Notes: generated by a model not told the origin, from the sequence alone. Counted from the first letter of the stretch, positions 47,277 to 62,794 are shown. The stretch is 64,000 bases of DNA from Cyathus striatus (GCA_025738555.1 JAOVFP010000008.1:4588001-4652000); one strand, 5' to 3'. Program-made: numbers and translations.

Positions 47277-50200
47277 TTATTCCTGCTGTTGGCGATGATG
47301 GGGACGGCCAGTCTCGGAGCTCATTCTAACGATAGCGTCCTTGGCACCATTAATACTAGACTCGGTACCTGAAGAAAAATTAGTTCTAATTCTATCATGT
47401 GTTTATTTCGCTTACCAATAATAGTAATCATATTATCCTCCCTGCTCACGGTAATGTCAGCACCAGTCTCGTCGCGCAGACGAGCAACATTGGCACCCTT
47501 GGAGCCCACAATGCGAGGGAAAGATGAACGATCAGGAAGAGTTAAATATCCAACATGTGTCCTCTTCTCTGCATGATCGATAGCTTGGTTGATGAGTTTC
47601 TCTGCCCTTTCCAAACCAGCTTGATCCCTTGCCCTTATTGTCCAAGTTGAACTACCCTCCTCGACATCTTGGTAGTAAGGAACGACCTCCCACTTTACTT
47701 GCGAAGCAGAGTCGTCAGTGTCATCGATGCGAGCCGCAGATGTGTCAGGAGAGGATCGAGGGGGCACTGCAGATTTCTGTGGAAAAGCTGAGTGATCGAC
47801 CTGAACACCGTAGTTGCGAAGCGATCTGAAGAAATTGCCTTGCTGAGCGATGGCGTGATGATGTTTCAACGGAACCTCGATGATCTTGGTGATTTCTTCA
47901 GAAGCAGAAGACTTCACCTCTCCCTGCAGTAAGAATAAAAGCCGTCATGAGATAGCTTCCCTTCGCAGAATGGAAGAGTTTACCTTCATAAACTCAATAG
48001 CAGCCTCAACAGCAGAGGGTGATCCCGAAATTTTACAATATTAGCTTCTTCTACCCCCTCCAAATCAGAGGTGTTTTCGACCTCGCCAAATTGCTGGTAA
48101 GAACGTGAACCAGGAATTTGTATTTGCACATCGAACTTCGTCTGAAGCTCGCGTAAATGTTGTCCACCTCTGCCAATAAGGTTACGATGCTGAGAAGCAG
48201 GTATATCGGCTCCCAAGACAACGCGACTACGAAGCGCACTGACAACTTTTTCGAGCTCGACTTTTAGTTTGTTCACAAGTCCAGCTTCGCCACGCAAGCG
48301 GACCTCGTCAGAAGGTTCTCCCTGTCTGGGACTAGTGCCAAATCAGTATGAGAACGAAGTTAAAGATTTGCAGCGTACAATCTAATTAATCCTGCTTGCG
48401 ATCTGGAATCAGAAGGTCCACCACAACGACTAATCATATCCTTCAGGCCCTGACCGCCGGCACCAATGAGCTCGCCATGAAATTTGTTTTCGACAGTGAC
48501 AGTGGCAGTTACTACGTCAACAACCTGCTCAGAGATAGCTAGAATGGCCTTTTTTGCGTCAGCAATGCCGTCCTTTGAGCCGCGAACGATAATTTTCGTA
48601 ACGTCACCATCATCGGTGCTCCTGTCAATGTCAATCATCGTATCCGTATTCATTTTAATCTCGTTGATAGTTGCGCCTCCGCGGCCAAGGATGCGAGCCA
48701 CAGAGCGACTAGGAACGTTGAAGTTTAACACATTGTTTGATTCCATTTCAAATGCAACAGCCTGTAGATAACGTGAGAACGGATACTTAATTTCATCTTT
48801 AACGGCTTCGGCACTTACGTCCACCAACTCCGATTTGGCCCCGGACACGCCTTTCCTGCCTCCTTTTATAAGAACTTCGTCCGGCTTCAGGTTCTCTCGT
48901 GTTTTGTTCTCGGAGGTATCGGATGAACGAGGAAATGTGATCATAACGCCGTACTTCTCCTCCAGTCGAATGGCGTACTTCCCGTTCTGTCCGATTAATG
49001 AGGGATGGTACTGGCTGGGAATCTTCAGAATCTCTGAGGTTTCGTCTGCCTATAAAGAGATTAGAAATGTTCATATTTTGAACATCATAAATATTCACCA
49101 ATCTTTCAACTTGAGCCAAGACACGTCTCTTGGCTTCCTCAACGTTTTCTTTACGACCGGTAATCTAGTGGAAAAGTTGACTACGAAAAATTAGCACCAA
49201 GTACTTACTCACCTTGATTTTCGCCTTAAGATGAGTAATTTTCTTTTTCTTCCCGCTCTCCTTTTCCTTCTCCTCTTCATCCAATACATCAACTTTGACC
49301 CCAAGTTGATCGCGTAATTTGTTGATCCCTGAGCCTTGAGCACCAACAATCCTTCCAACATATTCCCTGTCGACGTCGAATTCCGTAGCCTGAACGTAAC
49401 GAGTAAGATATTGCATGATAAACACACATATAATTTGACACTTGCATAGCTGTTAACGATTTCGTCGTTCTTGGCGTCTTCGACAATCTGTAGAATTTCT
49501 TTGACGACTCGATCCACAGCGGAGCTAATACCGCGAATGAGAATTATTTCCTCGGTAGAAGGATTACCAGCCTCAGCGCCGACTTTGATAGACAAGGACT
49601 TATCTTCCCCGATGATGCTATAGTAGTAGTATTAGTATTAAGGAAATGAACAACCGAAAAACAACTAACGCATTGAGAGTTGTCCCGCCTCGTCCGACGA
49701 CCGCCTCGTGCCAGCGCTTTTCGACGGAAACGGTCTCACTTTTAACATCGCCCACTTCCGTGACCATTTTTAGGAGGTCTGCTTCAACATCATCAAGATG
49801 TTTTTTCTTCTCATCAGGTATGGGAGAAGCAGAAGAGGTCAAAGGATCGTAAACGAGCAAAACATTACTAGACTCCGTAGATTCCTGAGGAAAGAAAACC
49901 TGAACGTTATGAATATCATGAAATTGCTTTAGCCTATTCCAAAAGGTGAATACCAAGATTAAGCACGAACATGAAGATAATTACTCACTTCTTCGCGTTC
50001 TTTCCGGTGATAACGCGATGAAGTAACCAGTCGATTGTGACATCGCGAGTAGAGCCAATAAGCTTTCCGATGAGAGCAGAAATTTTGCTAACTACTGCGT
50101 CAACGTCGGACTTGTCACCCACAATATCGATGTTAAGAATTGAAGCTTTCTCAGCAGCAGAATCAGACGGAAAGAATACAGAAACACCAGGGTGGTCAGC

Positions 50201-51600
50201 GACCAGAGTCTTGGGAAATTGAATGCGTAAGAAGTATGTCAAAAGTTGCCGCGATAGTGAAATGGGACCGGGAAGTGGAAATTCGTGAATATACTTAGAA
50301 TTGGCTTGTTCCATAACGGCCGATAGTCCAGCGGGAAGATCAGCAGCCTGACCCCAAACAGTTACTTCTTCGCCGATTTCATCATGTTTAGGAACCACGA
50401 CAGAGCACTTGCTCTTGGCCAAAATGGCCTCAACTGGTTTCCCAACAAGAAGACGATGCTGACGCTTCGGAAGAGAGATCTTGATAGACGTAAGATTGGC
50501 TTTGAAGTCCTCAATGGTGCTCTTAATCGTGTCGACAACGCGAATAACAGCTTCGCGATCGCCACTTGCAGTAATCTCGCGTTCCGGTTGATTCAAGCTG
50601 AGACTCACGTCTCCACCCTCCGCAGTAGCTTGGAAGAAAGTTTTGCGGGCTGTAACAAATGGAAGAATGTGAGAAGGAATATCGCGAACCCGTTGTGTAA
50701 CTTTGGAAGTCTTGGACGAAATAATCTGATTGAGTAGTGCTTGAGCTTCATAGGCAAGAGGTTGAGGACCAGTGAGTGTAACTGGAATGGTAGGTTCCTC
50801 ATCGTCATCATCAGGAGTCAGTGAAGAGGAAGGTGCGCTCGCTTGTCCATTAGTCACGGATTCTCTCTTGGGAATATCAACCCTGACGCTAGTTTGGTCA
50901 CGAATCTGCTTGAGAGTAGCACCTGATGGACGCGATAAATTCCAAATAAATAAAAAGGAAACGCAGAGCATCGTACCTTTAGGCCCAATAATAGAAGCAA
51001 TGGTCGAGGCCGGTGCATTGATAACGAGGGTAATCTGATTCAGATTTAGCTCTCGGAACATACAAGTCTCTGAACAGACGACGTACAACAGGACTCAGGA
51101 GGGCGAGTAAACTCCTCTTAGCCTTGTCAAGTTCCTTCTGAGATTCAGCCTTGATGTGGAAAGTAGTCTGACGAGTCTTTTGATTTCCCGAGGCTTCCAA
51201 CTTGACCTTGTACTTCGCCATAACCTGTTTCATAACTTCTCCGAGAGTAGCTGTCTTGCCGTCTTTGCCTACATTGGAGAGATCGATGGCAGACAAGTCA
51301 AACGAGTCGGCGAAGATGGGAGCCTTGTTTACAGCGGACTTGAGACGCGGCCCCCATGTACTAGCAGCAGGAGAGGGGGACACAGATGCAAGGGACGGGA
51401 ATGCGGTCTCGGAGTTCGTATCCAACTGCGCGACGGTGGGCCTGGCCTTGGATTTAGTCAGAGCAGACTCAACAAGAGAGGGGAATGGATCAGGAGCTCC
51501 ATCGAGCTCATGTCTCTTCTGCAGAGACAGGAAGGATGAGAAAAATATATAATTGTATTGAAGAAAGGCATACCTGAAGATCAGCTGCAGAAAGGGCCAT
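47277..51600 (-). CDS. SCP160: Multi-KH RNA-binding protein Scp160/vigilin
   Basis: Polysome- and ER-associated RNA-binding protein with tandem KH domains. Start MALSAADLQ (51600), then KRHELDGAPDPFPSLVE. At least eight KH signatures with a G-x-x-G loop are visible in order: IGPKGT (about 50980), VGRGGTTL (49690), VGAQGSGI (49340), IGQNGKYA (48990), LGRGGATI (48685), IGAGGQGL (48455), IGRGGQHL (48165) and VGSKGANV (47490). Degenerate domains carry VGKPVEAI (50440) and TGKNAKK (49990), so the total is at least ten; yeast Scp160 and vigilin have 14 or so. It ends ETGRPHHRQQQE. About a dozen introns fall between or within KH domains. Divergent from ERO1 with about 860 bases between starts. Confidence 0.93.
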
Positions 51601-52461
51601 AGTGTTCGGAAGACGGGTGTCCGGGGAAGGAGTAGCCTTTGACGGGTAATGACCTGAGCGACGAACTTAGAAATGCCTAAGTGTCGTCGCAGAAAGAGAA
51701 AGAAAAAGATAGGAAGATGGTGGTGATAGTGGTTTAAAGAAATTCCTGGCAGCCCCCATTGCTGCCTATCCCTCCGATCGTGAGACTTTCTGAAATTATT
51801 GACGTGGCAAGACAAATACTTGATCAATACACTATCTATCTTTGATCTATCTACCTCTGAGGCTTACATCCTTTGCGCTGATCGACATCTCCCCGTACTT
51901 CTCAAATCGAAGAGAAGAACCTTATTTCCAATGAAATCAACTAGGCTATCACACTTGAAACATTTTCACCCTGTTCCTTGTTCTATCACATAAGCCAAAG
52001 ATGAAATCATTTTACTTATTAAGTTACGGAGTCTCGAGTTGTATAATATAAAATCTGAGCATGTATACAATTGCAAAGATTGAATATCGAATAATGATTA
52101 ATGTTTCTTGATCTTAGAGATTCTCTATTGTAAAATTGTTGTCATCAAGGAGATTGATACTTATACGGCGAAACGACTGGCTCGAACGTGTTCACTGGAC
52201 GCATCTCGATCACGCTAGGCAGCACCGAGAGTCGCCGTAGCTGACAAAGCACGGAAGACGTGTATCCCCATGGATCGGCTAGCTCACGTGCGACGGCTTC
52301 AGGTTCCTCGACCGACGTGGAGGTCTGCAGAAGTCTGCTTAAGAATGCTCGGAACAACTTACTTATATCTTTCACACCTGTAATCCATCTCACACAGTCC
52401 TTTATCTTCATACCTGCATGTTCGCTACATTTCTTGTCGACCCCTGCCACTAAATCTCGAC
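51601..52461. other. Divergent promoter, Scp160 and ERO1
   Basis: Shared upstream region of two genes linked to the ER. AT-rich in the middle (52000-52140). A 110-codon minus frame (52145-52477) overlaps the ERO1 start and has no domain, so it is not called. Confidence 0.4.
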
Positions 52462-54630
52462 ATGTTGTGTCCCTCACTCAAGCTTGCGATCCTCGCCCAC
52501 TTCGTTGCCGAATACGTCCACGCATCTCAGTCTTTTTTGTCAGATAATCTGGTAAGGAAAGGCCAGGTGCAGAATGTCCTTGAGCATGAACCCGCCAAGG
52601 TCCCGTCATGTCAGCAGTCGGAGGTGTGTTCCAATTGCTTTTCTGCCGCTTACATTCTGTTGAATCATCTCACTGCAGCTAACTGGCCCAATTGAGACCA
52701 CAATGTGTGACTACGAAACTATAGAGAGCGTGAACGAAGAACTTTTTAACAATTTATCCGAGCTCGTACACACACCTTTCTTCAGGTATTTCCAGGTTGG
52801 TCTATCTCTTGTATTTATAGCTTCCACTACTCTAAACTTGATTCTCTTCAGGTTGACTTGTATAGGGAATGTCCATTCTGGCCCGACGAGGGCTCGTGTA
52901 GTGATCCAGGTTGTGCAATCACTACAATAGACGAGGTACATGTCCAGGAAACGCGTCGATTGTGCTTGAATACTGACCGTCATTTCATTAGAGCGATGTT
53001 CCGCTTAAGTGGCGCGCTTCGACACTGAGTAAAGTGGATCCCTCAACACGGGATACAGTACATATTATTTCTAAATTCCAATTTCTATTTACTTACTTCT
53101 GAACGTTCTAGCGTCATGAACTACCAGGGTGTTATTACCGTGACTCGGACTTCTGTTGGTTAGACGATAACACGGGTGGGTCGTCTTCTTCAAATACAGA
53201 CCGATACTAAAGGTTTTTAGAGGGTGACTATTACGACCTTCGGTTGATACCTGAGCGTTACACTGGATATTCAGGCAAAGATGCTGCACGTGTATGGCGT
53301 TCAATCTACGAGGAGAACTGTTTCGGCCTCTCCGAGCTTAATCTAATGAGTGCCAAGTCACCTAACCTTGTCTCCCTTCCAGACACTATGATAGAGGCTC
53401 TCCACAAAGACGATGGCGAAAGCGCAAGTCAATGCCTTGAAAAGCGTGTCTATTATAAAGTTATATCCGGTGTGTATTATCAAATACATTGACGCGTGTG
53501 AAAACTCTGACATCTCCACAGGATTACATGCATCTATATCTACCCATATCTGTCATGAATATCTTAACCAGACAACTGGAGAATGGGTAGGTACATCTCA
53601 TAATAAGCAATAGCTTTGCTACTAACTATGAATGAATAGGTGCCCAATCTAGAATGCTTCATTTGGCGTGTGGCCTCCCATCCGGAGCGTCTACAATATA
53701 TCTACTTTGATGCCATCTTGCTTCTGCGTGCGGTTGCCCGCCTTGGGCCTTACCTCAAAGCATATGACTACTGTTCTACTGGTAACCACGAAGATGATGC
53801 CCAGACATTGAAGGTGTTATCAAGGGTAATATCTATAGCGCAGGAAGTTGGAAAATTCGATGAAACAGTACTATTCCGTGGCGAGAACGCAAACGTAGGT
53901 TTGATCAATGTAAAGTAGTTGATCATTTATTGATTAGTCCTAGATTGTGAAGGAAGAATTCAAGACACATTTCCGTAATGTGACCCGTATTATGGACTGC
54001 GTTGGTTGTGATAAATGCCGACTTTGGGGCAAGGTTCAAACTACGGGAATTGCGACGGCGCTGAAGATTCTCTTCGAACTTGATGAAACGGCACTAGAGT
54101 GCGTGAAGCTTGGTTTTTGCTTGGAATGAGAATGACACTTACGTGATGACGTTTGGGCTACGTAGTCCACACTCCAACTCGGGTCTCCTTCAACGATCAG
54201 AGGTGGTTGCAATGATGAATACTCTATTCCGATTCAGCGAGAGTTTGGTCGCAGTGGATGATTTCAGAAAATTGTGGAAGAAAACGTCAGCACAGGAATC
54301 TAAGAAGCTTATAAACGAGGCAGAACAAGTGGCGCAGCCTCAGGCAAGCAGAGTAAGTGACATGAAATACATTTTGAGGTGGTGAACTGAGAAGAGTATT
54401 TGAAGCCGAAGCCATCGCCTCCAGTTGATAGACGGAATCCAGTGGACTTACTGGAGACAGTTCAATTACGATTCCTATCGCTATTCCAGATGTGCAAAAG
54501 GAGTACGGTAGATTGCGTTGGCGTAGTGCTGAAAGCAGTGCGACACGTGATAGAGGTCGTTGAGTCGATATTTAATGCACTATTTAAAATGTCTGGGAAG
54601 GACAAGGGGCCAGGGTATGGCGAGCTGTAG
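52462..54630 (+). CDS. ERO1: Endoplasmic reticulum oxidoreductin ERO1
   Basis: FAD-dependent thiol oxidase of the ER lumen that reoxidises protein disulfide isomerase. The start [20 protein letters not shown] forms a signal peptide. The N-terminal shuttle region shows [20 protein letters not shown] and [20 protein letters not shown] with CSDPGCAI. The core has [42 protein letters not shown] and [20 protein letters not shown]. The active-site C-x2-C-x2-C appears as [20 protein letters not shown] (about 53990-54050). Many short introns; several stops in the unspliced frame vanish when they are removed. The C-terminal tail (about 54400-54630) is amphipathic and basic, as in fungal Ero1 where it helps ER retention. 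All expected cysteines are present. Confidence 0.95.
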
Positions 54631-54958
54631 TAAAGTACGATATATGATACATGTATAGATAATTGCAATGAGGCGTAGCTAAGATATGGCTTGTCTCGTA
54701 TTTTACTATTACGAAGGAAGAGAATCAGAGAGATGGAAGGATGGTCTCGTGACTTAAACATTCCCCGCTTCTCGTCCGCACATCTCCTTCCAAGTATTGC
54801 TGCTCTTCGTCTCTGTTCATTCTCTTACTTCGTCTTCTATTAGCTCTTATTCTCCCCCTTCCTTTTGTCGTTCGTCCTTGCAAGTACCGTCAGAGTACCA
54901 ATCTTGTCCACCTCGCTCTCTTCCTTGCTCTCCCCTGATCCATGCATTTCTCAACATT
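54631..54958. other. Short intergenic gap
   Basis: 3' flank of ERO1 and 5' leader of the following membrane-protein gene, both plus. The second half is pyrimidine-rich (CT), typical of fungal promoters near the start site. Confidence 0.5.
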
Positions 54959-56772
54959 ATGATTCTCTTGGATGAACTGGACCAGAAACCCAAGCACGAT
55001 TCATTCTCCAATCCCACCCTTCGCCATCCCCAAAGGGCCTACGCTCGAACGGCGTCCCCCCTTCCAGACTATGACACCTCTCAAGCATACCAAAAACTCC
55101 TCACAAAACCTGCAGCTCGCAAGAGGTCCAACTTCAAGTTTTGGAAGGCTGTTTTATATGCTCTTCTAGTATATCTCATTTTGACTATTGCTGTTGCCGT
55201 ACCTCTCATCGTCTTGGTGCCACTTTTCACTCATGTCGTCCTTTCATCCTTCTTACCTAGGTCTTACAGAAAACCCGCCGAGCGTCTCATGTTAGTTGGG
55301 ACTCTGACTATCCGAATTCACTATGGGCTTCAGACAACAGCAATTATCCCGTTCCTCTACCCCCTTCTGCCACTGTTTACATGCCTCTCCCCACCAACCT
55401 CACATGTAATGCTTGGGTACCCCCTGAACATCCTTCTGATACTTCATCAGACTTAAACACCTATAGGTGGGTTGTATTGCGTTGACACTACATGTCCCGC
55501 TGACGTGCTCTAGTATAAAATATTCTCTTCCTCCAACTGGACTGATCACAATTCGCTCCAACGTCACAACAGATATTTGTGACCGAACAGGAACCTTCCG
55601 AGGTAACCTTTCTGTCAACATCAACAAGAGCTCGAACATTTCAGATGTCACTTTTGATATTCAAGTACAATATAGTGGAACAACTCTTCCACCCGGTACT
55701 CATGTCTGCTTCGCTGACAAGGGATCTTATAGGGGCGTTTCAATATATGTATGTTAAGCAACTTCTTCTAACATTTAGTTTCTCTGATGGATAATGCCTC
55801 TCTTTGTCTAGCTCCCCGAGGACTTTACGCACCATACTGATTCCCTCACAATCGACATTAACGTCGAGTTCCCCAAGTTCACACCTTCTTCCTCCGTAGA
55901 TACATTCCTCACTTACCTTCCTTCATTTTCTCAGACCTTTGGTGATCTTCGGAAACAAAGGTTTGATCAAGTCGCTATTGAGGGGAGTGGTCGTGATATT
56001 GAGTGCGAGGTATGTTACCCGTTGAGTTTACTGTCCATTGGCTGACCTCCCTCTCTCGCAGTTTCTCCGTGCTCCACAAATAACCGTCAAAAACCTTCTT
56101 GCGTCTATAAAAGGCACATATAATGTTACAGATACACTAACTCTGGACACGCTGAAAGGGTATTCTATAATTATTTCATTCGTCTTTAGCTCTTATCCGC
56201 AATATATAGTGCCATTAATGCGAATATTACGCTAGCTAAGCCTCCGGCCAGGTTGAAACCAACTTACCTTAATCTGGACACGGGATACGAGTAAGTATTA
56301 TGGTTTTGCATAAGCATCTGAAATAGATTGCTGACCCACTTGCAGTGAGATTGACGCGCGAATTACGTTGACATCGCCTGGCGAACCTACTCACACAAAC
56401 AGTCCGTCGTACATCACACAAGCAAAGACCTTCAATGGACGGATGCAGCTAACGGTTGTTCATGACGAATCATGTGCACCAATGCCCTACCAACTATTCG
56501 TGCGGAACAATCTTGCAAACACCACGGTAATACTAGATTCCAAGTTTGAAGGGACTTTCATGGCACAGAGCAAGTTGGGGGATGTCAGTATCATAGGGGT
56601 GCCCGCGGACTCCAACGGGGATGATGGAACACGGACGTTACAGTACGATAATAGTTCCCCTTCGCCCACGGCCGCCAACGGACAGATTAGCAGGGAAGAA
56701 CAAACGTCTTCCGGATATGTGGAGATAGTGTCTTCTCTTGGGCCCATTACATTAGATTTTGATGGAGAGTAA
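54959..56772 (+). CDS. Single-pass membrane protein, basidiomycete type
   Basis: Probable surface or endomembrane protein of unknown role. Start MILLDELDQKPKHDSF. The short N-terminal tail has Pro/Tyr motifs (ASPLPDYDTSQAY), then basic KPAARKRSNFKF and one hydrophobic helix (about residues 62-90, AVLYALLVYLILTIAVAVPL). The larger C-terminal part is beta-rich with many N-x-S/T sites (NVTTDICDRTGTFRGNLSVN and KSSNISDVTFDIQVQYSGT), later KLGDVSIIGVPADSNGDD and GYVEIVSSLGPITLDFDGE. The basic residues on the N-terminal side predict the tail inside and the large domain outside or lumenal. The layout resembles the agaric family I know as DUF7330, but I cannot confirm that. Introns near 55260, 55450, 55745, 56010, 56155 and 56290. 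ERO1 precedes it on the same strand. Confidence 0.8.
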
Positions 56773-57081
56773 AGTGTATATATTGCCGGCATATGATACC
56801 TGTATTGCTAAGTAGTAGTAATTTAATGGGAGATAATTGTAAATTGTTATCGAAGGGGGATCAGTGTGAGACTCTGAGAGGACAAGTCACGGTGGTCTTG
56901 GACAGACATCACGAGAAAGGAAATGCTAGATCTCGTGACGAAGTAGATGCCCCGTATCGCGGATTCCAAGGTATTGCGTGATTGTGAACCATCCTCCAAC
57001 GACATTCAAATACTCTCTACGTTACCTTACCAATGGCTCCATCTAGCTCTCTCTTTGCGTCTCTCCACATTAACTTCAAAA
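56773..57081. other. Promoter of MET3
   Basis: A 309-base gap. The region close to the start is pyrimidine-rich (CTCTACGTTACC, CTCTCTCTTTGCG). I saw no clear Cys3/Met4-type palindrome. Confidence 0.4.
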
Positions 57082-59100
<2,019 letters not shown>

Positions 59101-59209
59101 ATTACTCTCGATCACAGATACATAGATGCACGCCATCATAAATATATTGTAACATGGTTAAAGGAACTTGTATTATTTCTACATGTATTATTTGAATACA
59201 AGGAAAGTT

Positions 59210-62200
59210 TCATGCAGGAAATTCCAGCAGCTTAAAAGAAAGTAAATTCCCCCGGGGTATCATTGTCAGCTTGCGTAGACCATCCTTGCCAAGTACTACA
59301 TCACAGTTAGTTAATTTACTGGTGAAGCAGCTATGCAATTTAAATGCATACCCGAAGGGTACGTTAGTACTTGTATTTGTAAGACATTGTCCATCAAGTG
59401 CCTCGAAAATAGCTTGATAATATTGCTGGTCCTCTACAGGTCGTGGCAATGTAAGTTACCTTATCCTAACTCAATCGGAAAAAGCTTACCATCAGGAGGG
59501 GAAATGCTTGCTGTTAAATCATCCGAAGTACGCACTGTTTCAACAGGACTCGGCTCTATGAATGAATTCCTATTGGAACCTTCGTTGGCCTGTCGGAATG
59601 CAGAAGGCCATGCTTCAAGCTTGTCTCGATACCGTTTTGGGCGTGGTTTCGCTGATTCCAATGGAGCATTATACAAGGTACTCAAGTTAAGCAGCGTATC
59701 TCTATTAATGAGAAAATGTTGATGCTAAGAATAATTATAATGCTGCTAATGACTGACCGGAATCGACCTGAAGAGAGCCACCTGCATTATTTCAAAAGTT
59801 GTAAAAGGTCGAAACATAACAAGTTTAACATACCGATCCTCAATTATTCCTAAAGCATCAATACACTTTTGAACGTCGCGCATTTCTTTCTCGTGATCCA
59901 GAACCATTCCATGTTCCTTCCCTGCCCAAAGGTTAAGCAAAAGAATGACACCGGACGAAAATAAGGCATACTGTAATGTAAGGTTAAACATGTAACCAAA
60001 AGGAGGTATGAAAATATTTACTTGTGTCTGAGGTAAAGGAAGCAGTGTACCGGGGGATACCATATGTATCGCGTGACAACACGAGCGAGCAGCATTCGTG
60101 CATATTGCAAGAGATGGCAGTGTCAACGGAGATAACCTCCTTCGACCAGGCAAAAAGGGTTGGTGTACAAGAATTTGGGCGTAATTATAGGTAACGTATA
60201 GCAAAGCTGATTGGTTCCCATATACATCACGCGTTCGAGCTGGATCCCAACGAACTACGTAGTGAAGACGTCAAATGAGAAAAGGAACTGGACTTAATAG
60301 AACTAACGATGGTCGGGAATGGTATCTATCCAACTGTTTAGAGCTGTATCCAATGTCGCAGTAATATGTTGCTCCCAGTGGGTACCGTTCTTGTCATCAT
60401 CTGAAGTGGGCCTCTTGGCGGCATACTAGATGTACATGGGTTAGGTACCCTACAGACACTCCGGTATTTGGTGCTTACAAGAGTTTGCTTGGCCATAGCC
60501 AATATTTCTAGCAACTTTATTTTTTTGTTGAAATATGTAAGATGGGATGACTTTGGAGGAGTCATGCCATTGCCGTCGACAGCATTTATCCATTCATCTT
60601 GGAATTCCACAGGCATTTCAGCGTCGATACTGAGAAATGTATGAGTACGGAATTCATACGAGAAGAATACATATATACTAACTCAGCAGAACGAAGCGAC
60701 AAGGGTCGCCCAAGGACAGAGCAAAGGATAATATCGAGAACAAGTAACATCCAAAACACCCTCTTCCACAACTCATCCTCGATCGTTAGCGGAGACACAA
60801 ACATCCGCCTTCTGTGCAATCCAAGCTCCAGTGCGTACCGTAATCCCATGCCGTTTATTACCCAACACGTTTCCGGAGACGTGCTTCCTTGAAAAAAGAG
60901 GACAGCAAGCTATGGCGACACGAGAAGAGTCAGCGCTATAATTTTTCAGTAAAACGAAACCATACACAACAAGTCTGAAGCTCATATAACGAAGGCGCTT
61001 CAGAGAAAGAATCTTTGAAGAAGCATATTTGAGAAAACCAGATCCATCCGCTGCTTTCCATGGCTCCATTTAACATGACCCGCGGATCAGTAGTGTAGCG
61101 GGAGGCTAGGGCGCACAGCGCCAATAAAGTGAAGGCAAAATGACGATCACGATGATGCAAACCAGTAGCGACGTTGTCCTCGAATGTCCCCTGTGAAGAA
61201 GTGGCATGTACGGATGCAGGCAGGTGAAGTAGATATCGATTAGCTTTGGAAGCAGATCAGGATCAGGAAAGTGGAAATGCGTCCGAGTGGGATCTTTAGA
61301 AAGCCTTTCCCACTGTCCAATAAAGATTATTGGAGTATACCTGATGGAAAAGAATTACGCACATAGTGAGGAATCCAAAACTGGCGACGTTTGTTCGTTT
61401 TTGCTTCAGCAGCTGTTGGTTCTATCTTTTCATACAGGTGTCGGCATTCTATGACAGCCTTCACAAGCATGAATGTACTGGACGGCCCATAAAAGCGTCG
61501 TTGGATGTGTTCCATCATCAAAGATGTTTTCAGTTGTTCACATAATATCTCAACTTCGGAGCTAATAGGATTATCCAAATTAGGCCCGATGGCTGAGACC
61601 ATGTCGGTTTCGTTGTCACCACTGGCAGGCGTTTTATTTGACTTTGTTCCTTTTCTTGAGTCCGAAATTTCCAGCTTGGCTTCGAGACTCCGAGCATAAC
61701 GAGCTAGTTCTGTTATGACTTGTCGTAGTGCCTCGATGTCCTTTGGCAGTTTGTAAGGTAAATCATTAGAGAGGATTGAGGTAACCAAATCCGGTCCCGA
61801 CTTGACTACATAACCATTGTTTCTAAGTCCGTGTAAATAGAGTTCAAAATGATATGGATGAATACAAGATCAACACCTACGTGGTTTTACCATCTTTCTA
61901 ATAGTATCTATGTGTTTGAAAAGTGCCTGCTCGAATTGAAGGACTTGACGTACCTTTCCATTTAAAAAATGAGTACATTCGGAATTAAATGCGATGCAAT
62001 TTGAACACCTTCCCCCAGGCATTTTGGCTGAGTCGCCTGAAAAGAGGTCCTAAAGATGCATACATCTGAGTATAGGGCATCACCTACAACGAACTGCATT
62101 TTCATAAGCGCACGAGAGCAAACATAATCAAAGGGGGATGTCACCTTTCTTTCGACGGCATATGTCACAAGCACCCTGGAGTCGTCGTTTCTTAAACTTG

Positions 62201-62250
62201 CTTGGAGGAGGTTGGGCGGCAGACGAAGATGATTCTGAGATGGAAGACAT
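59210..62250 (-). CDS. Zn(II)2Cys6 transcription factor with fungal-specific domain
   Basis: Zinc-cluster regulator with the middle homology region. Start MSSISESSSSAAQPPPSKFK, basic KKRRLQG, then the cluster, complete only if a 6-base microexon (62088-62093) is used: ACDICRRKK, VRCDSAKMPGGR, CSNCIAFNSECTHF. A linker helix follows (PKDIEALRQVITELARYARS). The fungal-specific domain has HFAFTLLALCALASRYTTDP, GLRYALELGLHRRR and the hallmark DELWKRVFWMLLVLDIILCS with VLGRPLSL. Helices continue to a C-terminal IPRGNLLSFKLLEFPA after a Ser/Pro-rich linker (about 59480-59690). About a dozen introns. The target pathway is unknown. Divergent from the RNase H2 subunit gene, with 544 bases between. Confidence 0.9.
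62088..62093 (-). other. 6-base microexon (TTCGTT) in zinc-cluster gene
   Basis: Flanked by an acceptor (ATGCAG) and a donor (GTAGGT), with 51-base introns on either side (62094-62144 and 62037-62087). It joins G from the upstream exon (62145) and GC from the downstream exon (62036-62035) to give codons for Val, Arg and Cys. The Cys is the third zinc ligand. Confidence 0.85.
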
Positions 62251-62794
62251 TGTCACTTCAAACCTATCTCTGGATGCAGAAATTTGAAGTAGTGGATACC
62301 GGAGAATGAAGATGAGTGCTGGTGCTAGAAACCGCAACTTCCAGGGCGCTTATCTATTGCTGACTCAGTCTGTAAGTAGGGTCATAGAGATGTTTGTTTG
62401 ACTTTCCGACGGAAAACAAGAGAGACAAGGGGTTTCAAGTCTGCAACCGTAGAACGGCGCTTTAGCGGTCATGCTTGCTGTGCCGCCATACACATTGGAT
62501 ACACGTGGACAAGAAAATCACTGCTGTTCTTTCAATTTGGCTATTCTTGTCAAGGTTCTTTGAATGAAAAGTTCAAATCAAACGTTTAATATCGTATATC
62601 AATATTTAATGCACTTAGGGGGAGGGAGAGGTTGCTTTCACGTAAGGTAGTCACCGAGAGCAACTATTACGTAACAAAGGCGGCAACTACACGCAAACTC
62701 CGGTATTCAATATTCATTCAAGTTGTCTACCTTGCAAAGTCGCGTTCCTCAGCACTGTTCACGCGTTTTTCTCGCGTTTTATATCACTATATTC
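62251..62794. other. Divergent promoter
   Basis: Shared upstream region of the zinc-cluster gene (minus) and the RNase H2 subunit B gene (plus). A 63-codon plus frame (62398-62589) has no domain. No other element seen. Confidence 0.4.
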
